A program made the translations under genes and the position numbers. Positions 54,500 to 63,013 of a DNA stretch of 64,000 nt are shown here, in pieces. The notes beneath the pieces are model-generated. The model ran no database searches. It saw nothing but the letters and a program-made list of their open reading frames with translations, and was not told the DNA's origin. Positions within the stretch are counted from its first letter, which is position 1; each line of letters opens with the position of its first letter. Origin of the DNA: Nostoc sp. NIES-4103 (GTDB lineage Bacteria > Cyanobacteriota > Cyanobacteriia > Cyanobacteriales > Nostocaceae); assembly GCF_002368335.1 (NCBI RefSeq), contig NZ_AP018288.1, positions 7,680,389 to 7,744,388 on the forward strand, read 5' to 3'.

Positions 54500-54931
54500 A
54501 TGAATTTAGAGTTTCGTTTATGGTGGTATTGGTTAATCATTGTCACCTCTGGGGTAACTATATTTAGTATTAGTTTGGTTATCTTACCAGATTTCATGCA
54601 GTTGTTCTTTAACGCGATGTTCTTTTCACACTCGCAAGCACATACTAGCTTTAGTGAAGTCGCATATTGTTATATTAAATTTTTGTATGGCGTACTTGGT
54701 GCTGTAATGGTTGGTTGGAATATTACCTTGCTCTTCATCCTTACAGGGCCATTTCTTCGCAGGCAACGTGAAGCATGGTACGCCATGACAGTATCTGTAC
54801 TCGTGTGGTTCATGTTGGACAGTTCGTTTTCTATGTCAGCAGGGTTTTGGCAAAATGCTGTCTTCAATACTATGTTTATCGTATTTTTTGCAATTCCTCT
54901 GGTAGCCACATATCGATATTTTCAAAAATGA
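54500..54931 (+). CDS. Small four-helix membrane protein
   Basis: 143 residues, four hydrophobic segments (YWLIIVTSGVTIFSISLVIL; FLYGVLGAVMVGWNITLLFIL; WYAMTVSVLVWFMLD; AVFNTMFIVFFAIPLVATY). AGGAG lies 7 nt before the ATG. I recognise no family. Same strand as the PKS cluster, 130 bp after the monooxygenase, so probably its last gene. It may serve in export, self-protection or membrane placing; nothing in the sequence decides. Confidence 0.75.
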   Translation: MNLEFRLWWYWLIIVTSGVTIFSISLVILPDFMQLFFNAMFFSHSQAHTSFSEVAYCYIKFLYGVLGAVMVGWNITLLFILTGPFLRRQREAWYAMTVSVLVWFMLDSSFSMSAGFWQNAVFNTMFIVFFAIPLVATYRYFQK

Positions 54932-55352
54932 GCTGTTTAACCCTTTTGGTCTTCTGACTTTTCACGCATTAGTCACAAGTTAAGATTGTGAGCCAGTTGT
55001 CAAGGGGATTTTAGAAGGTAGTTGAAAGAAAAATTTCTTGATATATGGCAGGAGGCAGCTATGCTGGAGGCAGGAAGTAAAAGCATTGCTATTCCTAACA
55101 ATCACGTTTTCAAAATGTCCTAACCTATGTGACTACGGCTATATCAACCCCGTAGAAGAGGCAAAATAATTAGCGTTCTTGGTTTTTTGGGAGTCTCAGC
55201 AAAGTTTTGAATATGGGGCTGTAGTCGGTGGTTTTAATAGTGATTAGATCGCCTGCTTTGCAAGCCAGGATGCTGTCTTGCCTTCACTGAGAACAGCAAA
55301 TAATTTTTATAAGTCACAATATTATAAGTAAACCTATATTTAAGTTTTAGAA
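54932..55352. other. Intergenic region after the PKS cluster
   Basis: A 421-bp spacer. It has strings shared with other spacers (TGTCCTAACCTATGTGACTA near 55116, matching TGTCCTAACCTACATAACTA near 59938). No gene or clear terminator. Confidence 0.5.
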
Positions 55353-55790
55353 ATGTCCGGTAAACATACCAAGAATAAAAGCCTGATCGCATCTTGTGAC
55401 TGGCCGATTGAGCAATTACCTGGATTAAGTCAGGAAGAACAATCTCAACTCCAAAATTGTGGTATTTCAACCACAAAGATGCTACTGAAGCAAGGAAATA
55501 GCCCAGCTGCTAGGCTAGCCTTAGCTAATAAATTACAAGTTCATCTGCAATATGTAAACAAATGGGCAGCTTTGGCTGATTTAGCGCGTATTCCCAGTGT
55601 AGGCACACAATACTGCGGTTTATTACTCCATGCAGGTATTGGTTCTGTAGTGCAGCTAGCTGAGGTTCCCACTCACAGATTGCATCAGCAAATTATGCGC
55701 TTGCAGGTAGCGACAATGCAGCGACGAGATTTGTGTCCAGCGATTGAACTAGTGCAACAGTGGAGTCAGCAAGCACGACAAATCAATTAA
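55353..55790 (+). CDS. DUF4332 helix-hairpin-helix protein
   Basis: 145 residues, all helical. PIEQLPGLSQEEQSQLQNCGI and LADLARIPSVGTQYCGLLLHAGI are two helix-hairpin-helix units (L-P-G-L and I-P-S-V-G), as in the DUF4332 family of cyanobacteria. The fold usually binds nucleic acid backbone, or acts as a protein scaffold. No catalytic residues. It stands alone, convergent with a TetR gene. Confidence 0.8.
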   Translation: MSGKHTKNKSLIASCDWPIEQLPGLSQEEQSQLQNCGISTTKMLLKQGNSPAARLALANKLQVHLQYVNKWAALADLARIPSVGTQYCGLLLHAGIGSVVQLAEVPTHRLHQQIMRLQVATMQRRDLCPAIELVQQWSQQARQIN

Positions 55791-55837
55791 AAATTAAAAA
55801 TGTAAAATGAAAATTTTTAATTTTTAATTTTAATTTT

Positions 55838-56452
55838 TCACTCTTTGGCTAGAACGCCATTGAGGAAAATATCAGCAAGTCCTTCAGCCATGTGTTGCAT
55901 TTCTTCGGGAGAAGCGTCGGGTTCCATGAGGGTGTTGTTAGAAAAACCTGCGATCGCAAACATTCCTAAAAAAACTTTAGCCACAAGTTTGGCATCTGCT
56001 TGGCGATAAATGCCTTTATCCATAGCGGTTTGAAAGAATGCTTCAGCAACATCGGTCATTTTGTTAATGACTTCCATTTGAATGCGATCGCGTAAGTCTG
56101 GGTGAAATTGCACCTCCATAAAACAAACTCGCATCAAATCGACATTTTTGTGAAAATTCCACATCCGACGGCGCATCACTTGGGCTACAGCTTTATAGCT
56201 GCCCATTTCACTCAATTCTGTGAGTAAATCTGTCAAAATATCTACCCACCCGCTGGTTGCTACTTCAACCAAAATTGCCTTTTTGTTGGGAAAATGGCGA
56301 AACAGGGTGCCCTCAGCCACACCTGCTGCTTGTGCTAAGTCACGGGTGGTAGTGCCATCAAATCCTTGGGAGGCAAACAAACGTTGTGCTGCTTGTAAAA
56401 TGCGCTTCCGGGTTTGAGCTTCTGAGGGTGGGGGAGAATTAAAAACTCGCAT
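55838..56452 (-). CDS. TetR/AcrR-family transcriptional regulator
   Basis: 204 residues. The N-terminal HTH is clear: RKRILQAAQRLFASQGFDGT, TTRDLAQAAGVAEGTLFRHF and PNKKAILVEV. The C-terminal ligand domain is helical (AVAQVMRRRMWNFHKNVDLMR; LVAKVFLGMFAIAGFSNN). It is divergent from the M16 peptidase pair, with about 150 bp between, so those genes or itself are the likely targets. Ligand unknown. Confidence 0.92.
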   Translation of the reverse strand: MRVFNSPPPSEAQTRKRILQAAQRLFASQGFDGTTTRDLAQAAGVAEGTLFRHFPNKKAILVEVATSGWVDILTDLLTELSEMGSYKAVAQVMRRRMWNFHKNVDLMRVCFMEVQFHPDLRDRIQMEVINKMTDVAEAFFQTAMDKGIYRQADAKLVAKVFLGMFAIAGFSNNTLMEPDASPEEMQHMAEGLADIFLNGVLAKE

Positions 56453-56603
56453 AACAGTTATTGTAAAATCTGCGGAACACGACTTGTAGCATTATTGTCT
56501 AACGGTAAGTAAAAAAAGCATCGAAAGCTTAATACAAGATTAAGACCTTGTTTGCCAAGTCGTTTATTTCTCAGGTAGTCTAACTTTACTTCAATTGTCG
56601 CTT

Positions 56604-58235
56604 ATGAATCAGCCTACCCGTCTAATTTTGCATTACTCAAGTAAAGTTTACATTTCATTGCGTCGGCTATTTGTGACTTTCTTGGCGCTGACTATACTCT
56701 GCTGGGGAATAAATCCAGAGGTTACCTTAGCACAAACTCAAACTGCACCTCCTCCCCAAAGAGTGCTACAACCAAGCAAAATCCAAACTCCACCAGCATC
56801 AAGTTCGATTCAACCCTATTTGGATCGGGTGATTAAGGAGTTGAGTGAGTTTCGCCTCGACAATGGGATGAAGTTCATTGTCTTAGAACGGCATCAAGCG
56901 CCAGTGGTTTCTTTTGTTACATATGCAGATGTAGGTGGTGTAGATGAGCCTGATGGTAAAACTGGTGTAGCACACTTTCTAGAGCATTTAGCCTTTAAAG
57001 GTACAACACGCATCGGTACAAAAGATTACAAAGCAGAAAAACCTTTACTAGAACGATTGGAGAGGTTAGATACTCAAATTCAAGCAGCGAAAGCCAATGG
57101 TAAACAAGATGAAGTCGCCAGGCTGCAAACTGAGTTTAAACAGGTAGAAGCGCAAGCTGCTAAGTTAGTCAAGCAAAATGAAATGGGGAAAATAGTTGAA
57201 CAAGCAGGAGGTGTAGGTTTAAATGCCACTACTTCAAGTGAAGCCACTCGTTATTTTTACAGCTTTCCTGCCAACAAGCTAGAACTTTGGATGTCGCTAG
57301 AATCAGATCGATTTCTTAACCCTGTGTTTCGGGAATTTTATAAAGAAAGAGATGTGATTTTGGAAGAGCGACGTATGCGGGTGGAAAATTCACCCATCGG
57401 TATGATGCTGGAGAAGTTTATTGATACAGCTTACAAAGTTCATCCCTACAGGCGTCCGGTAATTGGTTATGACCAAGATATTCGTAATTTGACACCAAAA
57501 GATGTGCAAAAGTTTTTTGACAGTTATTATGTACCGAGTAATTTAGCGATCGCTATTGTCGGTGATGTCAATCCGGCTGAAGTGAAAAAGCTAGCACAAA
57601 TCTATTTTGGACGCTTTCGAGCGAAAACAAAAGCTGTTGAGCAAATCCCGGTGGAACCGCCACAAACACAAACCAGGGAAGTGACTCTAGCATTACCTTC
57701 TCAACCGTGGTATTTGGAAGGCTATCATCGTCCATCAGTAACTCATCCTGATAATGCAGTTTATGAAATCATTAGCAGTTTATTGAGTGATGGACGCACA
57801 TCACGATTGTATAAGTCTTTGGTAGAACAACAGCGCTTGGCGCTAAATGCCCAAGGTTTGAGTGGATTTCCAGGGGATAAATATCCAAACCTAATGCTAT
57901 TCTATGCTCTCACGGCTCCTGGTCACACAGTCGATGAGTTGGCGGTGGCTTTGCGAAAGGAAATTGATGCTTTGAAAAATCAGCCTGTGGCAGCAAGTGA
58001 ATTACAACGGGTAAAAAACCAAGCACGGGCGGGTTTGTTACGCACCCTTGATTCCAATATGGGAATGGCTCAACAGTTGTTGGAATATGAAGTGAAAACT
58101 GGTTCTTGGCGGAATTTGTTTAAGCAGTTGGATGAAATTGCAGCGGTGACGCCTGCTGATATTCAAAGGGTGGCTAAGGCGACTTTTACGGCTGAGAATC
58201 GTACCATTGGTAAGCTGTTGTCGAAACAGGGATGA
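56604..58235 (+). CDS. M16-family zinc peptidase, catalytic subunit
   Basis: 543 residues from the ATG at 56604 (a TTG three codons upstream is also possible). Signal peptide (FLALTILCWGINPEVTLAQ). The inverted zinc motif HxxEH is present as HFLEHLAFKG (His124, Glu127, His128). An inserted helical segment (about 145-195, LLERLERLDTQIQAAKANGK onward) separates it from the downstream glutamate region (FYKERDVILEERRM). The C-terminal M16 half has RPVIGYDQDIRNL and NLAIAIVGDVNPAEV. The next gene lacks HxxEH, so the two are expected to form a heterodimer that degrades peptides in the periplasm. The stop overlaps a possible next start as ATGA. Confidence 0.92.
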   Translation: MNQPTRLILHYSSKVYISLRRLFVTFLALTILCWGINPEVTLAQTQTAPPPQRVLQPSKIQTPPASSSIQPYLDRVIKELSEFRLDNGMKFIVLERHQAPVVSFVTYADVGGVDEPDGKTGVAHFLEHLAFKGTTRIGTKDYKAEKPLLERLERLDTQIQAAKANGKQDEVARLQTEFKQVEAQAAKLVKQNEMGKIVEQAGGVGLNATTSSEATRYFYSFPANKLELWMSLESDRFLNPVFREFYKERDVILEERRMRVENSPIGMMLEKFIDTAYKVHPYRRPVIGYDQDIRNLTPKDVQKFFDSYYVPSNLAIAIVGDVNPAEVKKLAQIYFGRFRAKTKAVEQIPVEPPQTQTREVTLALPSQPWYLEGYHRPSVTHPDNAVYEIISSLLSDGRTSRLYKSLVEQQRLALNAQGLSGFPGDKYPNLMLFYALTAPGHTVDELAVALRKEIDALKNQPVAASELQRVKNQARAGLLRTLDSNMGMAQQLLEYEVKTGSWRNLFKQLDEIAAVTPADIQRVAKATFTAENRTIGKLLSKQG

Positions 58236-58243
58236 GAAACGAA

Positions 58244-58270
58244 CCGCAGAGGACGCAGAGGACGCAGAGG
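58244..58270. repeat. GACGCAGAG tandem repeat at the junction of the M16 genes
   Basis: Three units of (AC/GA)CGCAGAGG between the stop of the first M16 gene and the likely start of the second. The unit is a common cyanobacterial spacer repeat. Confidence 0.6.
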
Positions 58271-58279
58271 AAGAGAGAT

Positions 58280-59776
58280 ATGCAGAGGTACAAGGTGAAG
58301 GCTAAAAGGCTAAATGGTAAGAGGTTTGTTTTTGGTTTGATGGTGGCTTTGGCTTTTTTAGTTTCAAGTTTTAATTTTTCTCTGGCGGCGACGGCACAGG
58401 CTAAGGAATATACAGAGTTGCAGTTTGCACCGCTAACGGAGATTAAGTTACCTAAGTATGAGCGGTTTGTGTTGCAAAATGGTTTGGTTGTGTATTTGAT
58501 GGAGGATCACGAACTGCCGTTGGTGAGTGGTATGGCGTTGGTGCGTACTGGTAGTCGTTGGGAACCAGCCGAAAAGGTAGGGTTGGCTGGTTTTACGGGT
58601 ACGGTGATGCGGACTGGCGGAACCAAGAAGCATTCGCCTGATGAGCTAAATGAGATATTGGAACAACGGGCTGCTGCTGTGGAAACTAGTATTAGCGAAG
58701 CTGTGGGTAATGCCAGTTTTGAAGCACTCAGTGAAGATTTAGAAACGGTGTTTGGGCTGTTTACTGAGGTGTTGCGAGAACCAGTATTTGCTACTGAAAA
58801 GCTGGATTTGGCTAAGACACAGGCTAGAGGTGGTATTGCCCGGCGCAATGATGATCCAGATGATATTGCCGGTCGGGAATTTCGCAAGTTAATTTATGGT
58901 AAAGATAGCCCCTATGCTCGCACGATTGAGTATGCAACCCTTGAGCAGATTGAGCGCGAGGATTTGGTGAACTTTAGAGAGCAGTATTTCCACCCTAATA
59001 ATATGATATTGGGGATTGTGGGTGATTTTGACCCGAAGAAAATGCGATCGCTCATCCAAGCTAAGTTGGGTGACTGGCAGCGTAACCCCAAAATTACTAA
59101 TCCCCAGTTGCCAGAGGTGCCGCCAGCAAATGCAGGTGGCGTATTTGTGGTAAATCAGCCGCAGTTGACACAAAGCAGCGTTCTCATCGGGCATTTAGGC
59201 GGACGCTTCGACAATCCAGATTATCCAGCATTGGATGTGTTGAATCGGGTGTTAAATGGGTTTGGTGGACGCTTATTTAATGAAGTGCGATCGCGTCAAG
59301 GTTTAGCTTACTCTGTATATGGTATATGGAGTCCTCGCTTCGACTACCCTGGCATATTCCTTGCTGGTGGGCAAACCCGCTCTGATGCTACAGTACAGTT
59401 TGTCAAAGCTTTACAAGCTGAAATTAAGCGTATCCAAAATCAAACAGTCACTGCTAAAGAACTAGCTTTTGCTAAGGAATCTACACTCAACTCCTTTGTA
59501 TTCAACTTTCAAGACCCCAGCCAAACCTTATCACGGCTGATGCGATACGAATATTACGGCTATCCGGCTGATTTTTTATTTCGCTATCAAAAAGCCGTAG
59601 TAGCAACAACAGCGGCTGATATCCAACGGGTAGCAAAGCAATACCTCAAGCCAGAAAATATTGTGACTTTGGTAGTGGGCAATCAAACTGCCATTCAACC
59701 GCCTCTAACACAGCTAGCAGTAAAAGTAACCCCCATAGATGTGACAATTCCCTCGCCACCCCAGGCTCAGAATTAA
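58280..59776 (+). CDS. M16-family peptidase-like protein, non-catalytic subunit
   Basis: 498 residues from the ATG at 58280 (MQRYKVKAKRLNGKRF), with AGAGAG before it and a signal peptide after it. The M16 fold is present (LQNGLVVYLMEDHELPLVSG; FREQYFHPNNMILGIVGDF; YPALDVLNRVLNGFGGRLF; RQGLAYSVYGIW). The zinc motif is missing: the place of HxxEH reads AGFTGTVMRTGG. It is the partner of the upstream peptidase. An ATG at 58232 overlapping the previous stop (ATGA) would add 16 residues, EPQRTQRTQRKR in part, encoded by a GACGCAGAG tandem repeat, so the repeat has either extended the N-terminus or broken the coupling. Confidence 0.88.
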   Translation: MQRYKVKAKRLNGKRFVFGLMVALAFLVSSFNFSLAATAQAKEYTELQFAPLTEIKLPKYERFVLQNGLVVYLMEDHELPLVSGMALVRTGSRWEPAEKVGLAGFTGTVMRTGGTKKHSPDELNEILEQRAAAVETSISEAVGNASFEALSEDLETVFGLFTEVLREPVFATEKLDLAKTQARGGIARRNDDPDDIAGREFRKLIYGKDSPYARTIEYATLEQIEREDLVNFREQYFHPNNMILGIVGDFDPKKMRSLIQAKLGDWQRNPKITNPQLPEVPPANAGGVFVVNQPQLTQSSVLIGHLGGRFDNPDYPALDVLNRVLNGFGGRLFNEVRSRQGLAYSVYGIWSPRFDYPGIFLAGGQTRSDATVQFVKALQAEIKRIQNQTVTAKELAFAKESTLNSFVFNFQDPSQTLSRLMRYEYYGYPADFLFRYQKAVVATTAADIQRVAKQYLKPENIVTLVVGNQTAIQPPLTQLAVKVTPIDVTIPSPPQAQN

Positions 59777-59787
59777 GGGGTATATTC

Positions 59788-59910
59788 ATATCTTGCACCA
59801 ATTGCATTATTGACATTTTTGTATGGTAGGCACTGCTAATGGTTAAAACCTTGATTTTTACGTTGTTGGCGGTGCCCACCACAGGGTTAATAGAGAATGG
59901 TGCAAGATAT
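59788..59910. mobile_element. 123-bp MITE-like element
   Basis: Perfect 13-bp terminal inverted repeats ATATCTTGCACCA (59788-59800) and TGGTGCAAGATAT (59898-59910). Inside, GGTAGGCACTGC and GGCGGTGCCCACC form a second inverted pair, so the whole can fold as one long hairpin. No coding capacity. No clear target duplication seen. It lies just after the M16 pair. Confidence 0.65.
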
Positions 59911-60236
59911 CAATTTAAGCTCTTTTACAATCAACACTGTCCTAACCTACATAACTACTATAAAAATTCTCTCCCCCCATTCCCCCCTATTTATACCAAC
60001 CTATAAAACGGTATAAGTCCCAATATGGGGACAATGCCAAAGCCAAGAATTTAAATAATAGAAAATTATAATTTTGCCAGACACAAATACTTGATTTTTG
60101 TCTATAAAGTTACTCCCCAAATATTGACTTTATAAGATGAAAGAGCAAAATAATATAAGAGAAGTAATTTGAATTTAAAAAATCAAATTATCTTAGTTTT
60201 GTTACTTAACAAAACTCTATTTAGGGAGGTAAGTAA
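59911..60236. other. Intergenic region before the small peptide genes
   Basis: 326 bp, AT-rich. It precedes the first double-glycine peptide gene and must hold its promoter. I see no clear -10/-35 pair or gene. Confidence 0.5.
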
Positions 60237-60503
60237 ATGGTTAGGATAGAAATTTCTGATCTGCATTCTCATGTAGATGAACCACTTCTCAATGAAATAA
60301 CTCACAGAGAAATAAAAGTGGTGGAAGGTGGTGTGGTAGCAAGACGAGACCCTTATAGTATTTATAGAAATGATATACCCAATACAGAGAATACAGACAA
60401 TAGATCCAACAATGATACATCAATAGCTAGCACGCTACGGCAGGTAAATGGTCTTCTTGATAACTTGAGGTTGGAACTGGATAAAATATTTGGTAGATTG
60501 TAG
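60237..60503 (+). CDS. Small peptide with double-glycine-type leader
   Basis: 88 residues, preceded by a strong ribosome site (GGGAGGT 7 nt before ATG). The N-terminal part, HVDEPLLNEITHREIKVVEGG, has the spacing of hydrophobic and acidic residues before Gly-Gly seen in bacteriocin-type leaders cut by C39-peptidase ABC exporters. The part after GG (VVARRDPYSIYRNDIP, then an Asn/Thr/Ser-rich linker and the amphipathic helix LRQVNGLLDNLRLELDKIFGRL) has no cysteine. It lies 1.4 kb before the five-copy array of GG-leader peptides, on the same strand. The leader call is by pattern. The peptide's role is unknown. Confidence 0.65.
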   Translation: MVRIEISDLHSHVDEPLLNEITHREIKVVEGGVVARRDPYSIYRNDIPNTENTDNRSNNDTSIASTLRQVNGLLDNLRLELDKIFGRL

Positions 60504-60560
60504 TCAGGATAAATGGTTCAGTGAGTGGATGTTTTTGACTTAAGTTTTCTCCTTATTATC

Positions 60561-60608
60561 GTGCGTTCTAATTCTATTATCAATTAGAATTAGAACGCAC
60601 TATTTTTT
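60561..60608 (+). terminator. Strong terminator after the first peptide gene
   Basis: A perfect 16-bp stem GTGCGTTCTAATTCTA / TAGAATTAGAACGCAC with an 8-nt loop, followed by TATTTTTT. This closes the transcript of the 60237 gene. Confidence 0.88.
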
Positions 60609-61867
60609 ACGCAAATTATTAAAACTATCAAATTTCTATACTAATTCCTAATTAAAACAGACGTAGATAAATGCGATTGTAATCGTTTGGTATACTCCAG
60701 TGCAAGACCCTGAAGGATGTCTACCCACAACAAGGGCATGAAAATCTGCTTTATATCAACGTGAGTTCGACAGATTTAAAAGACCTCGCTTCCATTCCTC
60801 TCCCCTGCAAGCTACCGTGTACACACAAGTGGTATTACCCCCCTTAATCCCACGCCACTTGTTACAAGTCGGCGAAGCGCGCTCTTCGCAGTGGCTCCCC
60901 TTATCAAGCAGGGCTATTTCATTCGCTCAAATCAGGATTTTGTCAAGAGTATCAGGCAAAAATTTTAAGAAGTTGCTAATCGAAAAATTACGGCTTCAAC
61001 CAATAAATTTAAGTGCGAATGCCTGATTTTTGTCTAAAGATCGATTGTTTAACAACCTGATTTTTTTGGCTGATACGCTTGTAAATTAAGGACTTTTAGG
61101 GAATGAAACAGCCCTGCCCTTATCAAGGGGGGAAAAATTGAAAATCTAGTTCCCTCCCGCCACATGCGCGGCTGTCGGCAAAGCCGCGCAACGCAGTGGC
61201 TCCCCTTTATAAGGGGAGGGTTAGGGTGGGGTAAAACCCAGATTCCTAAACAAATTCAGACTTGTGTGTACACCGTAGCCCCTGCAAGGAGGAGCCACTG
61301 CGTTGCGCGGGTTAAGAGCGTTGAAGTATGTGGTGTCAGAGGCTTTTAAAGCTTAATTTTTCGTTGATAGTTAAGCCCCTCTGTGCGTCGGAGAGGGGTT
61401 GGAAAGAAGTTCATCGAACTCACGTTATATCAAGTTCGGATAAATAGTTATAATTCCCACAGTCATTGCACCCCACCCCTACAGGAAGGGCTTCCGCCCA
61501 ACAGCGAACGCATTGAAAGCGGGTTCTTTGAAGGATTACGCTCGCTGCGGATGTCAAATCGTAGTCCGTGCGTAAGTCCTGAGAGAATTGATATCAGCCT
61601 TTTCAAGACATATATGAACATCCTACAACAGGGAAAGCAAAATTTGCTCATTTCAAAGGCAAAAATACTAAATTTCCTAGCTACACTTCCCAATCAAAAT
61701 AATATTAAAACTAGACACAACTAATTTATATATGTCTGATTAACCAGCTAAATCCCATTGACTTTTAACAATTAGCTAAATAAAAATTGCAATAGCAGTT
61801 GAGCAAAACGTAGCTGAATTGCAAGATAAACCAATTTAATTGGAAGCAAATTTCTTAGGAGAAAGTC
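60609..61867. other. Repeat-built spacer before the tandem peptide array
   Basis: About 1.26 kb without a believable gene. It is made of nested inverted repeats (60753-61430) plus strings common in Nostoc spacers, such as GAAGGATTACGCTCGCTGCG (near 61534). Short open frames are translated repeat. The last 120 bp before 61868 should hold the array promoter. Confidence 0.6.
60753..61430. repeat. Nested inverted-repeat element, second copy
   Basis: Outer arms ATATCAACGTGAGTTCGA (60753-60770) and TCGAACTCACGTTATAT (61414-61430). Inner arms CTACCGTGTACACACAAGT (60812-60830) and the inverse ending CACCGTAG (from 61259). The inner element is bordered by a 10-bp direct repeat CCCCTGCAAG at 60802-60811 and 61279-61288, which may be a target duplication. 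The arms match those at 2364-2722. Confidence 0.6.
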
Positions 61868-62110
61868 ATGGCAAATATCACTCTTACCGAACTACATATT
61901 GCTGGTTCTGAATTGTTCCAAGATTCTGAAAGCTTTCTCAATGAACTGAACAATGTAAACTCTATCTCTGGTGGCTTCTACGGTGGCCATGTCAGTGATG
62001 CTTCAACATTAACCAAGCTAGCTGAAGCATTTGTCGGTGTATATAGTATTGGTCATATTGGCTATTTAGCTAAGTCATTCAGCCACAGCAATAGCTACAG
62101 CGGTTACTAA
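61868..62110 (+). CDS. Double-glycine-leader peptide, array copy 1
   Basis: 80 residues. The leader MANITLTELHIAGSELFQDS ends ESFLNELNNVNSISGG, a pattern used by cyanobacterial bacteriocin-type precursors and recognised by peptidase-containing ABC exporters. The 43-residue core after GG holds ASTLTKLAEAFVGVYSIGHI, a likely amphipathic helix, and ends with Ser, His, Gly and Tyr residues. There is no cysteine, so lanthionine rings are excluded. AGGAGA precedes the ATG. This copy differs most from copies 2-4 (FYGGHVSDAS; GVYSIGHIGY). The product may be an unmodified or backbone-modified secreted peptide; target unknown. Confidence 0.8.
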   Translation: MANITLTELHIAGSELFQDSESFLNELNNVNSISGGFYGGHVSDASTLTKLAEAFVGVYSIGHIGYLAKSFSHSNSYSGY

Positions 62111-62140
62111 TACCTGACGATTTAACTACTGATATAGATG

Positions 62141-62177
62141 GCTCTTTTGGGATACAAACAAAAAATCTCAAAGAGTC
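62141..62177 (+). terminator. Intercistronic hairpin after array copy 1
   Basis: GCTCTTTTGGGAT pairs with ATCTCAAAGAGTC around an A-rich loop, with one bulge. The same hairpin follows copies 2 and 3. Its A-rich loop and lack of a T run suggest RNA processing or mRNA protection rather than full termination. Confidence 0.5.
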
Positions 62178-62249
62178 AGATTCAGCAAGATACAGGCTAA
62201 TTATCCCTAGATTTCATTTAATTCAAAGCAAGTTGTTTCGGAGAAAATC

Positions 62250-62492
62250 ATGGCAAATATTACTCTTTCTGAACTACATATTGCTGGTTCTGAATTGTTC
62301 CAAGATTCTGAAAGCTTTCTCAACGAACTGAACAATGTAGACTCTATTTCTGGTGGTAGCTACGGTAGCCACGTCAGTGACATTTCAACATTAACCAAGC
62401 TAGCTGAGGCATTTGTTAATGTTTATGGCATTGGTCACATTGCCTATTTAGCTAAGTCATTCAGCCACAGCGATAGCTACAGCGGTTACTAA
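62250..62492 (+). CDS. Double-glycine-leader peptide, array copy 2
   Basis: 80 residues, exactly 382 bp after copy 1. The leader is the same except for SELH in place of TELH and VDSISGG in place of VNSISGG. The core reads SYGSHVSDISTLTKLAEAFV and ends HIAYLAKSFSHSDSYSGY. CGGAG precedes the ATG. It encodes the same protein as copy 4, with almost the same DNA, which shows recent duplication of gene plus spacer. Confidence 0.8.
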   Translation: MANITLSELHIAGSELFQDSESFLNELNNVDSISGGSYGSHVSDISTLTKLAEAFVNVYGIGHIAYLAKSFSHSDSYSGY

Positions 62493-62522
62493 TAGCTGAA
62501 TAGTTAACTACTGGTATAGATG

Positions 62523-62559
62523 GCTCTTTTGGGATACAAACAAAAAATCCCAAAGAGTC
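62523..62559 (+). terminator. Intercistronic hairpin after array copy 2
   Basis: GCTCTTTTGGGAT / ATCCCAAAGAGTC, as after copy 1 but with better pairing in the stem. Confidence 0.5.
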
Positions 62560-62631
62560 AGATTCAGCAAGATACAGGCTAATTATCCCTAGATTTCATT
62601 TAATTCAAAGCAAGTTGTTTCGGAGAAAATC

Positions 62632-62874
62632 ATGGCAAATATTACTCTTTCTGAACTACATATTGCTGGTTCTGAATTGTTCCAAGATTCTGAAAGCTTT
62701 CTCAACGAACTGAACAATGTAGACTCTATTTCTGGTGGTAGCTACGGTAGCCACGTCAGCGACTTTTCAACATTAACCAAGCTAGCTGAGGCATTTGTTA
62801 ATGTTTATGGCATTGGCCACATTACATATTTAGCTAAGTCATTCAGCCACAGCGATAGCTACAGTTACGGCTAA
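62632..62874 (+). CDS. Double-glycine-leader peptide, array copy 3
   Basis: 80 residues, 382 bp after copy 2. The leader is identical to copy 2. The core differs at VSDFSTL, HITYLAK and the end SDSYSYG in place of SDSYSGY. These small changes in the core against a constant leader fit diversifying precursor genes, although they are few. CGGAG ribosome site. Confidence 0.8.
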   Translation: MANITLSELHIAGSELFQDSESFLNELNNVDSISGGSYGSHVSDFSTLTKLAEAFVNVYGIGHITYLAKSFSHSDSYSYG

Positions 62875-62903
62875 TAGCTGAAGATTTAACTAATCAGCTA
62901 GAT

Positions 62904-62941
62904 GACTCTTTTGGGATACAAACAAAAAATCCCAAAGAGTC
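62904..62941 (+). terminator. Intercistronic hairpin after array copy 3
   Basis: GACTCTTTTGGGAT / ATCCCAAAGAGTC, the best-paired form (13 bp and one bulged T). Confidence 0.55.
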
Positions 62942-63013
62942 AGATTCAGCAAGATACAGGCTAATTATCCCTAGATTTCATTTAATTCAAAGCAAGTTGT
63001 TTCGGAGAAAATC

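Noticed and set aside
61164..61724. Several short frames before the peptide array (61164, 61383)
   Set aside because: They run through inverted repeats and common spacer strings; compositions are not protein-like.
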